Shown one piece after another: positions 56,452-63,916 of a DNA stretch of 64,000 nt. The position numbers and the translations under genes were made by a program. The stretch spans positions 992,501 through 1,056,500 of the forward strand of contig NC_015737.1 in the NCBI RefSeq assembly GCF_000270305.1. Direction: 5' to 3'. The notes beneath the pieces were generated by a model. That model had not been told where the DNA came from. It ran no database searches and saw nothing but the letters and a program-made list of their open reading frames with translations. The stretch's first letter is position 1. Each line of letters starts with the position of its first letter. This stretch comes from Clostridium sp. SY8519 (GTDB lineage: Bacteria > Bacillota > Clostridia > Lachnospirales > Lachnospiraceae).

Positions 56452-57339
56452 ATGATACATAATTTCTTGAGATCCATAGGTTTTCATAACCTGCAGAAGA
56501 ACACAGAACTGTTCGATATTCTGGAAGATATTGTGCGGAACCCGGATCGCAAGTCAGTGACACGTGATATTTACGGCAACGGATTCGGGAGCTTTTCCCG
56601 GGAGTATGGAGAGAATTTCGGCATCACGGTGTGCGGGGATTTTCTGGAGAATAACGAGTTTCATATTGAATACTATTTTCCTTTCTTTCGCGGATCAGAT
56701 ATATCCACTTATGAACAAATTGAAGTGGAACGTTTTGCGCAGAAAGAGGCCTATGCGGGGATCTGCGATGATCTTCGGCTGGGTGCCACTCTGATCTTTT
56801 ACATTGACAATGTGGCCGATCTGCTGAATGCCCGGCTGCTGTACGGAAATCAGTTCAATGCATCAAATGCAGTCTTGTCAGGGCTGGCAAGTAGTGGTAA
56901 AATTCTATTACCGGTGCTGAAAACAGAGCAGCAGGTAAAACAGCGGACAGAGATATCCAAGAAGCGCATGGATCTTCTGAATGAAGCCAAAAGCGGCAGC
57001 CAGGAAGCTATCGACAGTCTGACACTGAATGATATGGATACCTATTCCATGCTGTCCCAGCGTGTGAACCACAATAAAGAAGATATCCTGAGTATTGTGG
57101 AAAGCAGTTTTATCCCCTATGGGATTGAAAGTGATCAGTATGTAGTGATCGGGGAGATTCTTTCCTGCCGTCGGACGCATAATCAGACGACAAATGAATC
57201 CGTATGGATTCTGGGGCTGGACTGCAACGACCTGGTCTTTGATATTATCATCAATGAGCGGGATCTCTATGGGGAGCCGGCTGTAGGGCGCAGGTTCCGG
57301 GGACGTATCCTGATGCAGGGATTTATTAATTTCAGTTAA
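56452..57339 (+). CDS. DUF3881 family protein
   Basis: 295 aa, soluble, no membrane segment. It starts 3 bp after the DUF4446 stop, so both share a transcript. The sequence (IRSIGFHNL-like start, FGITVCGDFLENNEFHIEYYFPFFRG, C-terminal DIIINERDLYGEPAVGRRFRG) matches Lachnospiraceae DUF3881 proteins as I recall them. No function or motif can be named. It is the last chromosomal gene before the integrated element. Confidence 0.75.
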   Translation: MIHNFLRSIGFHNLQKNTELFDILEDIVRNPDRKSVTRDIYGNGFGSFSREYGENFGITVCGDFLENNEFHIEYYFPFFRGSDISTYEQIEVERFAQKEAYAGICDDLRLGATLIFYIDNVADLLNARLLYGNQFNASNAVLSGLASSGKILLPVLKTEQQVKQRTEISKKRMDLLNEAKSGSQEAIDSLTLNDMDTYSMLSQRVNHNKEDILSIVESSFIPYGIESDQYVVIGEILSCRRTHNQTTNESVWILGLDCNDLVFDIIINERDLYGEPAVGRRFRGRILMQGFINFS

Positions 57340-57345
57340 AAAGGA

Positions 57346-57375
57346 TCAGGCGGGGAGCCGGTGCGATCCGCCTGA
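57346..57375 (+). terminator. hairpin after the DUF3881 gene
   Basis: Perfect 8-bp stem TCAGGCGG/CCGCCTGA with a 14-nt loop, 6 bp after the stop codon. No T-run follows. The next 100 bp up to the tRNA half hold nothing I recognise. Confidence 0.45.
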
Positions 57376-57477
57376 AAAGAAAATACATTCCTTTCGGTGA
57401 AAATTTAATAACTGGTTACCGATCCAGAAGCTTACGAAGGGGACGGAAGTTCTCTGCGGTGAGAAAAATCGGCATTT

Positions 57478-57516
57478 GTCCTGTTAGTTTAACGGATAAA
57501 ACAAGCGCCTCCTAAG
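57478..57516 (+). pseudogene. 5' half of a tRNA-Arg(CCT), probable attL
   Basis: The sequence begins with acceptor GTCCTGT, then TA, D-arm GTTTAACGGATAAAAC and an anticodon loop CTCCTAA. It matches the form of Clostridial tRNA-Arg(CCT) up to CCTCCTAAG and then breaks off: the expected 3' anticodon-stem arm is missing. It shares CGCCTCCTAAG with the intact tRNA-Arg(CCT) at 57,745. It is read as the left part of a tRNA split by integration in the anticodon loop. A GTTCGATCC and a GCGGGAC complementary to the acceptor appear at 57,564-57,588, so a decayed 112-nt tRNA is an alternative. Confidence 0.6.
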
Positions 57517-57744
57517 AACGTTTTTAACAAACGACTCGGAGGAATCTGAAAAACAGGATGGGCGTTCGATCCGAACCGACTGCGGGACAAAAATGAGCGA
57601 AAGTTCTAACGAAGGCGTTATGGGTGTTATGAAACACCCGCCCCGTATTAGACGATTTTTATTAGACGTTTTAGAACTTTTCCTCGCGAGGGACCTGATC
57701 CTCGAAGGCCGGAAAGCCTTGAAAATACAGGAAAAATCAAAGAT

Positions 57745-57818
57745 GTTTCTGTAGCTCAGCAGGATAGAGCGTCCGCCTCCTAAGCGGAAGGTCGTGGGTT
57801 CGAATCCCGCCAGGAACG
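57745..57818 (+). tRNA. tRNA-Arg(CCT), element-borne
   Basis: 74 nt. Acceptor GTTTCTG/CAGGAAC (one G-U pair), D-arm AGCTCAGCAGGATAGAGC, anticodon stem TCCGC/GCGGA with loop CTCCTAA (CCT), T-loop GTTCGAATC, discriminator G, no CCA. It differs in sequence from the split tRNA-Arg(CCT) half 230 bp upstream. It probably replaces the function lost when the element integrated. Confidence 0.95.
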
Positions 57819-57830
57819 CTATTTCAGAGG

Positions 57831-57862
57831 GCGGGGACCGAAAAAATCGGTTCCCGCTTCTT
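57831..57862 (+). terminator. terminator of the element tRNA-Arg
   Basis: 11-bp stem GCGGGGACCGA/TCGGTTCCCGC with a 5-nt A loop, then TTCTTCT. Confidence 0.75.
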
Positions 57863-57905
57863 CTATCTCAGAAGACGATTTCCGTCTAAAAACTCCCCTT
57901 ACATA

Positions 57906-58100
57906 TTAGCTGGAATCTAAAATTTCGCCGATTCTTCTAACGAGCCGATTTTCAGCCGGTTTTCGGGGCTTCGGTTCAACGAAGGCGTTTGTTGCGCTGA
58001 TCACACGAGCGCACCGGTGATAATCCGCGATCATTAGAGGACATTCCTCGCAAATGCCTTGAAAACGGGCCTTTTCCTCTTTTTTTAATTCTCCATCCAC
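57906..58100 (-). CDS. possible small Cys-containing protein
   Basis: 64 aa from GTG 58100, with AGGGG about 9 bp upstream. The protein is charged, with a CEECPLMIADYHRC motif that could bind metal, and a Lys/Arg-rich centre. I do not recognise it. It lies over part of the short-repeat region and antisense to the main element genes, so it may be chance. Confidence 0.3.
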   Translation of the reverse strand: MDGELKKEEKARFQGICEECPLMIADYHRCARVISATNAFVEPKPRKPAENRLVRRIGEILDSS

Positions 58101-58241
58101 CAAATGCTGGTTCCCCTATTTTCATCCGGGGTCCGTCTCAGGCACAGATTCCGGCTAATATTTCTTCATCTTCATTGAACCTGGAGCCTTGAAATATTAG
58201 TTGTTCTAAAAGCACCCGCCCCGCATTGAACCTCCGTACAT

Positions 58242-58286
58242 AGCCCGTTTCTGATCTGCATCTGCAGTACCGAAGCGGGCTTTTTC
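58242..58286 (+). terminator. terminator or attenuator before the element's first operon
   Basis: 10-bp stem AGCCCGTTTC/GAAGCGGGCT (one G-U pair), followed by TTTTTCTTTT. It is 85 bp upstream of the first element gene, so it either ends a transcript from the left or attenuates the operon. Confidence 0.7.
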
Positions 58287-58370
58287 TTTTGAACTCTTAA
58301 GAAGATGGAGTCGCGCGCGCACCGCGTCCGCAAGCTCCTCGCGCACCGCGCACGGAAATGGAGGTATCAG

Positions 58371-58697
58371 ATGAGAACAAGACAGAAACTACAGAGAAAA
58401 ACCATTATGATCGACGGCGTCCGCTACTATGCAGAACGTCCGCATGACTGCAGGAAGTGCTTTTTCTGGAAGAACCGTAAGGTCGGCTGCTCGCTAGGCA
58501 AAGAGAACTGCTATTACCTGGCTGAAGTCATAAAGACAGAACAGGAAAAGAAATGCGAGAACTGTCCTTATGCCAAAGGCCAGCCATGTGTCACGGCGAG
58601 CTGTTATAAGGATCTGGAACACTGGCTGCAAGAACGCCGTGCCAGAACCGTGAAGCTGATGATGAAGGAAGAAAGGAGTTCAGCCTATGTCGGATAA
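58371..58697 (+). CDS. Cys-rich element protein, probable zinc binder
   Basis: 108 aa from ATG 58371 with GGAGGT 5 bp upstream; an in-frame start at 58305 is Arg-rich and not convincing. It has nine Cys, with DCRKCFFWKNRKVGCSLGKENCYY and KKCENCPYAKGQPCVTASC. The spacing suggests one or two zinc sites. Proteins like this commonly open the repA-parA operon of Lachnospiraceae elements; the role is unknown. It overlaps the next gene by 11 bp. Confidence 0.8.
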   Translation: MRTRQKLQRKTIMIDGVRYYAERPHDCRKCFFWKNRKVGCSLGKENCYYLAEVIKTEQEKKCENCPYAKGQPCVTASCYKDLEHWLQERRARTVKLMMKEERSSAYVG

Positions 58698-58929
58698 AGA
58701 TCTACAGCGTTATCGTCACTATGAGTCGATGATCAAGAAAGCACGGAAAACAGGGATTGGCGAGAAGCCGCCCAGCTGTGCGAAATGCCAGTATTATCAG
58801 CCGGAGTTCAAGTACAGGAAATGCCTGTATGCCAGATGTCCTTACCAGAGGGATACGGAGATCTTCCGCAAGAGACCCCTGAAAAAGGACAAGATTCCGG
58901 GACCGGAGGTGGTGAAGGTGGATGGATAA
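58687..58929 (+). CDS. small Cys-rich element protein
   Basis: 80 aa. SCAKCQYYQPEFKYRKCLYARCPYQRD has four Cys in a zinc-ribbon-like pattern. It overlaps the preceding gene by 11 bp and repA by 8 bp, so all three are coupled. Its function is not known; it may regulate or assist the initiator. Confidence 0.8.
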   Translation: MSDKDLQRYRHYESMIKKARKTGIGEKPPSCAKCQYYQPEFKYRKCLYARCPYQRDTEIFRKRPLKKDKIPGPEVVKVDG

Positions 58930-59809
58930 TTATTATCTTGACTATTTTTATGGTCTTGAAGCGGATGCATACAGCTTTATCCGTGTGCCGAAGCTCCTGA
59001 TCAATCTCCCGATCTATAAGGATCTAACATCTGACGATAAGCTTCTATACGGAATATTACTCGACCGGATGAGCCTTTCCGCTAAAAACCGGTGGATGGA
59101 TGATGACGGACGTGTGTATATCATATTCACCATTGAAGACGTTATGGAAGCTTTAAACTGTGCTCAGCATAAAGCGGTCAAGTTAATGAACAATCTGGAG
59201 ACGAAAGCACATCTGATAGAACGTAAGCGTCAGGGGCAGGGGAAACCCAGTCTGATCTATGTGAAGAAATTCGTGCCGATGTCAAATGCGCAATTCTTGA
59301 ATTGTCAAAATCGCAATTCTGGAATTGCTGAAAGCACAATTCAAGAGTTGCCGAAACCGCAATGTAATAATACTGAATCCAATAATACAGAATATAGCGA
59401 TACTGATCTTTTCTTTTCCGCTGACGGCAGATCAGAAGAGATGAGAACGAGAGCTGCCTATGAGGAATATTTCAGAGAGGCTCTTGAGATCGATTTTCTG
59501 AAGCAGAACAATCCGGGTGAGCGGGATACGCTGGACGGGATTCTGGATCTGATCGTGGATACCTGCTGTGCCAACAAGCCATGGATCGTAATCAGCGGAG
59601 ATAAAAAGCCTATAGAAGTGGTGAAAAGCCGGTTCATGAAGCTGAATTCCAGCCATATCGAGTATGTCCTGAAGTGCCTGTCGGATAATACGACCCGGAT
59701 CCGGAACGTGAATCAGTATCTGCTGGCTACTCTTTTCAATGCCACCACAACAATCAGTCCCTATTACCGGTCCTGGGTGAACAATGACATGGCTAACGGC
59801 CTTGTGTAG
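58922..59809 (+). CDS. repA: RepA_N-family replication initiator
   Basis: 295 aa. The N-terminal 120 residues fit the RepA_N domain (FIRVPKLLINLPIYKDLTSDDKLLYGILLDRMSLS, then a winged helix IEDVMEALNCAQHKAVKLM). The C-terminal region after a Ser/Asn-rich linker is host-specific and helical. The family initiates plasmid and conjugative-element replication, often with the origin inside the gene linker. Here the linker (about residues 120-165) has repeated GCAATTC/GAATTG-type DNA (59,290-59,350), a candidate origin iteron site. Confidence 0.88.
   Translation: MDNYYLDYFYGLEADAYSFIRVPKLLINLPIYKDLTSDDKLLYGILLDRMSLSAKNRWMDDDGRVYIIFTIEDVMEALNCAQHKAVKLMNNLETKAHLIERKRQGQGKPSLIYVKKFVPMSNAQFLNCQNRNSGIAESTIQELPKPQCNNTESNNTEYSDTDLFFSADGRSEEMRTRAAYEEYFREALEIDFLKQNNPGERDTLDGILDLIVDTCCANKPWIVISGDKKPIEVVKSRFMKLNSSHIEYVLKCLSDNTTRIRNVNQYLLATLFNATTTISPYYRSWVNNDMANGLV
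59288..59350 (+). repeat. short AATTC repeats inside repA, candidate element origin
   Basis: GCGCAATTCTTGAATTGTC, CGCAATTCTGGAATTGC and CACAATTCAAGAGTTGC occur in succession at about 20-27 bp steps. Each is an inverted CAATTC-GAATTG pair. RepA_N elements often have iterons in this part of the gene. Confidence 0.6.
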
Positions 59810-59824
59810 GAGGTGATGCAAAAA

Positions 59825-60652
59825 ATGCCAAATAAAGCGACGGTCCTTTGCTGCGGAAACCAGAAAGGCGGCGTCGGAAAGACTTTTACAACGGAAAATC
59901 TGGGCGTCGGGCTTGCGCAGGAAGGAAAGAAAGTGCTTTTGGTGGATATGGATCCGCAGGCCTCTCTTACCATCAGCCTTGGCCATCCGAGGCCGGATGA
60001 GCTGCCGGTCACGATTTCCGATATGATGCAAAAGGTGATCACGGATGAGGATATACAGCTCCGTGAGGGAATCCTTACCCATCCGGAAGGCGTGGATCTG
60101 ATGCCGGCAAACATTTCCTTGTCCGGCCTGGAGGTCTCTCTGGTCAATGCCATGAGCCGGGAATCTATTCTAAAGCAGTATCTGGAAGCGTTAAAGAAGA
60201 ACTATGAGTTTATTATTCTGGACTGCATGCCGTCCCTTGGCATGCTGACGGTCAATGCCCTGGCGGCTTCCGACCAGCTGATCGTCCCGGTTCAGGCCCA
60301 GTATCTGTCCGCCAAAGGTCTGGAGCAGCTCCTTCAGACCGTCAATAAAGTGAAGCGGCAGATCAATCCGAAACTGCGGATCGAAGGGATCCTGCTGACG
60401 ATGGTCGATGCGAGGACCAACAATGCCAAAGAGATTGCCGGCCTGATCCGTGAAACGTACGGCAGCCGGCTGAAGGTATTTGATGTTGAGATTCCACGAT
60501 CCGTCCGGGCGGCGGAGATCAGCGCAGAGGGTAAGAGCATCTTCGCTCATGATCCCGGAGGAAAGGTTGCTGCGGCCTACAAAGAACTGACGAAGGAGGT
60601 GATCCGCGATGCCGAAAAAAGGCGCAAACATCACCTTGAGCAGCTACGATGA
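59825..60652 (+). CDS. element ParA ATPase
   Basis: 275 aa from ATG 59825, 9 bp past AGGAGGTG; a GTG at 59813 overlaps that site. Deviant Walker A KGGVGKTFT near residue 17, VLLVDMDPQAS and IILDCMPSLGML. It belongs to the plasmid/ICE ParA group and is separate from the chromosomal ParA. It overlaps the ParB gene by 44 bp. Confidence 0.93.
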   Translation: MPNKATVLCCGNQKGGVGKTFTTENLGVGLAQEGKKVLLVDMDPQASLTISLGHPRPDELPVTISDMMQKVITDEDIQLREGILTHPEGVDLMPANISLSGLEVSLVNAMSRESILKQYLEALKKNYEFIILDCMPSLGMLTVNALAASDQLIVPVQAQYLSAKGLEQLLQTVNKVKRQINPKLRIEGILLTMVDARTNNAKEIAGLIRETYGSRLKVFDVEIPRSVRAAEISAEGKSIFAHDPGGKVAAAYKELTKEVIRDAEKRRKHHLEQLR

Positions 60653-61538
60653 TATCTTTGAGACCGATGAAAGCCGTGCGGACGCCCAGTTGGAACGGAT
60701 ACAAAAGATACCGATCAGTGAACTGGTGCCGTTCAGGGATCATCCCTTCAAGGTGGTGGATGACGAAGCTATGCTGAGGACAACGGAAAGCATTGCACAG
60801 TTCGGTGTTCTGACGCCGCTGATCGCAAGGCCTCTGGAGGACGGGACCTATGAGATCATTTCCGGTCACCGCAGAGTCCATGCCGCACAGGCAGCAGGTC
60901 TTACGGAAGTGCCTGTCATTGTCCGGGACATGGATGATGACGCCGCAACCGTGCTGATGGTCGATTCCAACCTGCAGAGGGAGCACATCCTGCCGAGCGA
61001 GCGGGCATTTGCTTATAAGATGAAGAACGAAGCAATGAAAAGGCGTGCTGGCAGGCCGTCAAGAGAAAATGCGTCCCAAGTTGGGACACAAAAAAGAACG
61101 GATGAAATTATGGTTGAAGAAATGGGACAGAGCCGAAATCAAATTCAGCGTTATATCCGCCTCACCTACCTGATCCCAGAACTCCTTGAGCTGGTCGATG
61201 AAAAGAAGATCTCCTTTAACCCTGCAGTCGAACTCTCCTACCTGAAGCCTACCGAGCAGGAAATGTTCCTGTCGGTCATGGAATGGTCGCAGAATGCACC
61301 GTCCCTCTCACAGGCCCAGCGCCTAAAGAAACTCAGTCAGGATGGAAAACTCACCCCCGACGCCATGCGTGAGATCATGAACGAAGTAAAGAAAGGCGAT
61401 CTGGAGCGAGTCACCTTCCGGAATGAGACCCTTCGGAAGTATTTCCCCCGTTCCTATACCGCGCAGCAGATGCAGGACCAGATCATAAAGCTTCTGGAAC
61501 AGTGGCAGAAGCGCAAACAGCGGAATCAGGAGCGATAA
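60609..61538 (+). CDS. element ParB-like protein
   Basis: 309 aa from ATG 60609 with AAGGAGGTG upstream. ParB N-domain: IPISELVPFRDHPFKV, ISGHRRVHAAQAAGLTEVPVIVRDM (the GERRxRA-type box is GHRRVHA here), NLQREHILPSERAFAYKM. Helix-turn-helix with VEEMGQSRNQIQRYIRLTYL. It probably binds element parS-like sites and acts with the overlapping ParA gene in element maintenance. Its binding site is not recognised in the window. Confidence 0.92.
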   Translation: MPKKGANITLSSYDDIFETDESRADAQLERIQKIPISELVPFRDHPFKVVDDEAMLRTTESIAQFGVLTPLIARPLEDGTYEIISGHRRVHAAQAAGLTEVPVIVRDMDDDAATVLMVDSNLQREHILPSERAFAYKMKNEAMKRRAGRPSRENASQVGTQKRTDEIMVEEMGQSRNQIQRYIRLTYLIPELLELVDEKKISFNPAVELSYLKPTEQEMFLSVMEWSQNAPSLSQAQRLKKLSQDGKLTPDAMREIMNEVKKGDLERVTFRNETLRKYFPRSYTAQQMQDQIIKLLEQWQKRKQRNQER

Positions 61539-61621
61539 AACCAAATAACGTATCTCTGAAGACGGACGTTCTCCATGCGGGAATGTCTTTTTTTATGCCA
61601 AATATGAAAGGAAAACAGACT

Positions 61622-62365
61622 ATGTCAAAGATGAAAGCAACCGAAAAGCAGGCTATGGAAATCCTTAAGAAACTGGATGAGCTGATCGATTTCTCTGTCG
61701 ATCTGGAAGCAAATCTCGATGAAAGCGAGACCATCGAAGAAGTGCTCCTTTGCCTGGAGGATACGATCGATGAATTCTGCGATGCCGTCGAGGTGATCGA
61801 GGCAATCCGCGAGTTCCTGATCGAGGTGGAAAACCTTGATGATGAGGATCCCGCCGAGGAAGAGCCGGAAGAAGAATGCACCTGCTGTGCGCCTCCGGAA
61901 CTCCGCAATGAGCTGATCCGTATCGCGCAGAGCATACAGGCCTATGAACGAATGGCAGCTGAAAAGCGAATGGCGGGAACCGCTACGAAGAGGAATCCCG
62001 TGCCGGAGATCCCTGTTCCTGAAGAAGACTCCGTTGCGCTGCTTTTCTATGATGCCGGAGATTACAGAGTCTTCCCCTTTGAGCATGTTCTCCGCATCTG
62101 TCCCTGGCTGAATGAGCACAGCGTTATGCGTGCGATCCCGGGCGTCAAAGATCTCTATTATCTCTATGAAGAAGGCACAGAGATCAAAACAGAAAGCGAC
62201 CTTTATCTGGTCGGCCCCGTCGTTGTGATCCGGCTGAATAAAGATCATTTCCTCATCACGCCGGATGCCCTGGACCGCCACCGCGTCCGCAAGTTCATGA
62301 GAGACAACACTGAGACTATAGATTTTGAAGAAGGCGCCAGTTATCCGGCGCTTCGTTTCGTTTAA
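61622..62365 (+). CDS. element protein of unknown function
   Basis: 247 aa from ATG 61622 with AAAGGA upstream; the frame is open from 61502 but overlaps parB. The N-terminal half is acidic and helical (Glu and Asp-rich, a possible coiled coil), with a CTCC pair near residue 87. The C-terminal half (SVALLFYDAGDYRVFPFEHVLRICPWLN and later YLVGPVVVIRLNKDHFLITPDALDRHRVRKFM) looks compact. I do not recognise the family. It is 11 bp before the DUF5688 gene. Confidence 0.8.
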   Translation: MSKMKATEKQAMEILKKLDELIDFSVDLEANLDESETIEEVLLCLEDTIDEFCDAVEVIEAIREFLIEVENLDDEDPAEEEPEEECTCCAPPELRNELIRIAQSIQAYERMAAEKRMAGTATKRNPVPEIPVPEEDSVALLFYDAGDYRVFPFEHVLRICPWLNEHSVMRAIPGVKDLYYLYEEGTEIKTESDLYLVGPVVVIRLNKDHFLITPDALDRHRVRKFMRDNTETIDFEEGASYPALRFV

Positions 62366-62376
62366 GGAGGAAAACC

Positions 62377-63846
62377 ATGGATTATGAACAGTTTTTGGAG
62401 CAGGTAAGAGCGGATCTCCAGCAGCAGTTCCCCTATATGAACGTGGAAATCCGCAGTGTGGAGAAACTGCAGGGCCAGTCCTATACCGGTATTTCCATCA
62501 CGCCGGAAGGCGGCAATGCCGGCGCGACCATGAACCTGCATTCCCAGTATGAGATGCTGCAGGACGGAGTGCCGATGGATATCGTCATGAGGCGTATCGA
62601 AAACCTTGCCGCTGATGCTGTAAAACAGATTCCGCAGGTGGAAGCTTCCACCCTATCGGATTACGAGCAGATGAAGCATACCCTGATCATGCAAGCCGTA
62701 CCGGTCGGATCGAACCGTGCACTGCTTGACACCATCCCCCACAGGACAATGGAAGACATCGCCATTGTCTACCGTTTCCAGCTGGATCACAGGGAAAATG
62801 CGGACGCCACCGTGCTTGTCACCAACCAGATGCTACAGAATTACGGGATCACCGCGGAACAGCTGATGGCGGATGCCGCCATTTCCGCGCCGCAGAGGAA
62901 TCCGGTCTCTCTCCGCTCTCTGGCAGAGGTTCTCTCGGAAATGAGCGGCGGCATGATCCCTCCGGAGGATGTCGGGGCCCCGCCTCTTATGGTCGCTACG
63001 GTTCCCGGCGCTGTCAATGGTGCTGGCGTAATGGGCTATCCGGACTTCTTTAAGGATGCTGCGGACCAGATCGGCGGCAGCTATTTCATCCTTCCTTCGT
63101 CTGTCCACGAGATCCTGCTTCTCGCGGATGACGGCAGCATGAGCGCACAGGAGCTGAGCGCTATGGTCTCCGCTGTCAATTCCCAGGAAGTGATGCCGGA
63201 AGAGCAGCTTGGAAGTGAAGCTTACCACTATGATGCCCAGGCTCAGGTCTTCGAGAAGGCTTCTGCCTATGAGGAAAGGGTCATAGAGGAGCGTGAAATG
63301 ATCGCGGACGCTATGCCGGGTGTCGTTCATGAGGAGGCTGCAGCCTATGCGGCTGAACCTGTCCCAGAGACGATCTCTGTTCTCATGGTGGAACCGGGCA
63401 AGTATCCCAGAGAGATTGAGATCGGCACTGAACTGGAAGACCTGCAGGCAGCTGTCGGCGACAATATCGAGGTCGTCTATCCTTTTGACGATCAGGTAGG
63501 CCTCGTCATGAATGAGGAAGGCAAGATCAACGGCCTTCCGCTGAACCGGTCTTTACGTGATGAAAACGGAGAAATCATGGATGTGATCGCCGGTCCGTTT
63601 ATGGTCACCGGCCTGACTGAGGAGAGCTTCGGGTCTCTGACGCCTGATCAGATGAAGACGTATGGAGAAATGTTCCACACGCCGGAGATGTTCATGAAGA
63701 TGGGACGCGGGATCATGGCACTGCCTCTTCCCGAGGAAAAAGTGGAAAAACCGGAGAAGGCTGTTGATAAAGCCCAGGCAAAAGATGCCCAGAAGAAGGA
63801 ACCGAAGGCAAAACGCAGGAAGACGCCGGATCACAGTGACCGTTGA
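62377..63846 (+). CDS. DUF5688-DUF3846 fusion protein
   Basis: 489 aa. Residues 1-290 match DUF5688 as known from Lachnospiraceae elements (FLEQVRADLQQQFPYMNVEIRSVEKLQGQ, then ALLDTIPHRTMEDIAIVYRF and SSVHEILLLADDG). Residues about 335-455 resemble DUF3846 (ISVLMVEPGKYPREIEIGTELEDLQAAVGDNIEVVYPF). The tail is Lys-rich. No activity is known for either domain; both recur on conjugative elements. Confidence 0.85.
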   Translation: MDYEQFLEQVRADLQQQFPYMNVEIRSVEKLQGQSYTGISITPEGGNAGATMNLHSQYEMLQDGVPMDIVMRRIENLAADAVKQIPQVEASTLSDYEQMKHTLIMQAVPVGSNRALLDTIPHRTMEDIAIVYRFQLDHRENADATVLVTNQMLQNYGITAEQLMADAAISAPQRNPVSLRSLAEVLSEMSGGMIPPEDVGAPPLMVATVPGAVNGAGVMGYPDFFKDAADQIGGSYFILPSSVHEILLLADDGSMSAQELSAMVSAVNSQEVMPEEQLGSEAYHYDAQAQVFEKASAYEERVIEEREMIADAMPGVVHEEAAAYAAEPVPETISVLMVEPGKYPREIEIGTELEDLQAAVGDNIEVVYPFDDQVGLVMNEEGKINGLPLNRSLRDENGEIMDVIAGPFMVTGLTEESFGSLTPDQMKTYGEMFHTPEMFMKMGRGIMALPLPEEKVEKPEKAVDKAQAKDAQKKEPKAKRRKTPDHSDR

Positions 63847-63916
63847 TTGCAGCATGAAGGAAGGGGCCGGTTTTACAGCCGGCTCCGCCAAATATAACGA
63901 ATGGAGGTGGTGATTC

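Larger units (their letters stand above)
57601..58240. repeat. gene-poor element end with short scattered repeats
   Basis: Short motifs recur: AACGAAGGCGTT (57,609 and 57,979), CACCCGCCCCG (57,636 and 58,213), ATTAGACG twice 13 bp apart (57,648 and 57,661), TTCTAACGA (57,604 and 57,934) and CCTTGAAA (57,717, 58,057 and 58,187). They could be integrase or accessory-protein sites or remnants of a duplication. The tRNA-Arg gene and a possible small gene lie inside. Confidence 0.5.

Noticed and set aside
57478..57818. Group I intron in the tRNA-Arg(CCT) anticodon loop
   Set aside because: The 38-nt excess is far too short and no intron core is seen; the second tRNA copy has its own complete sequence.
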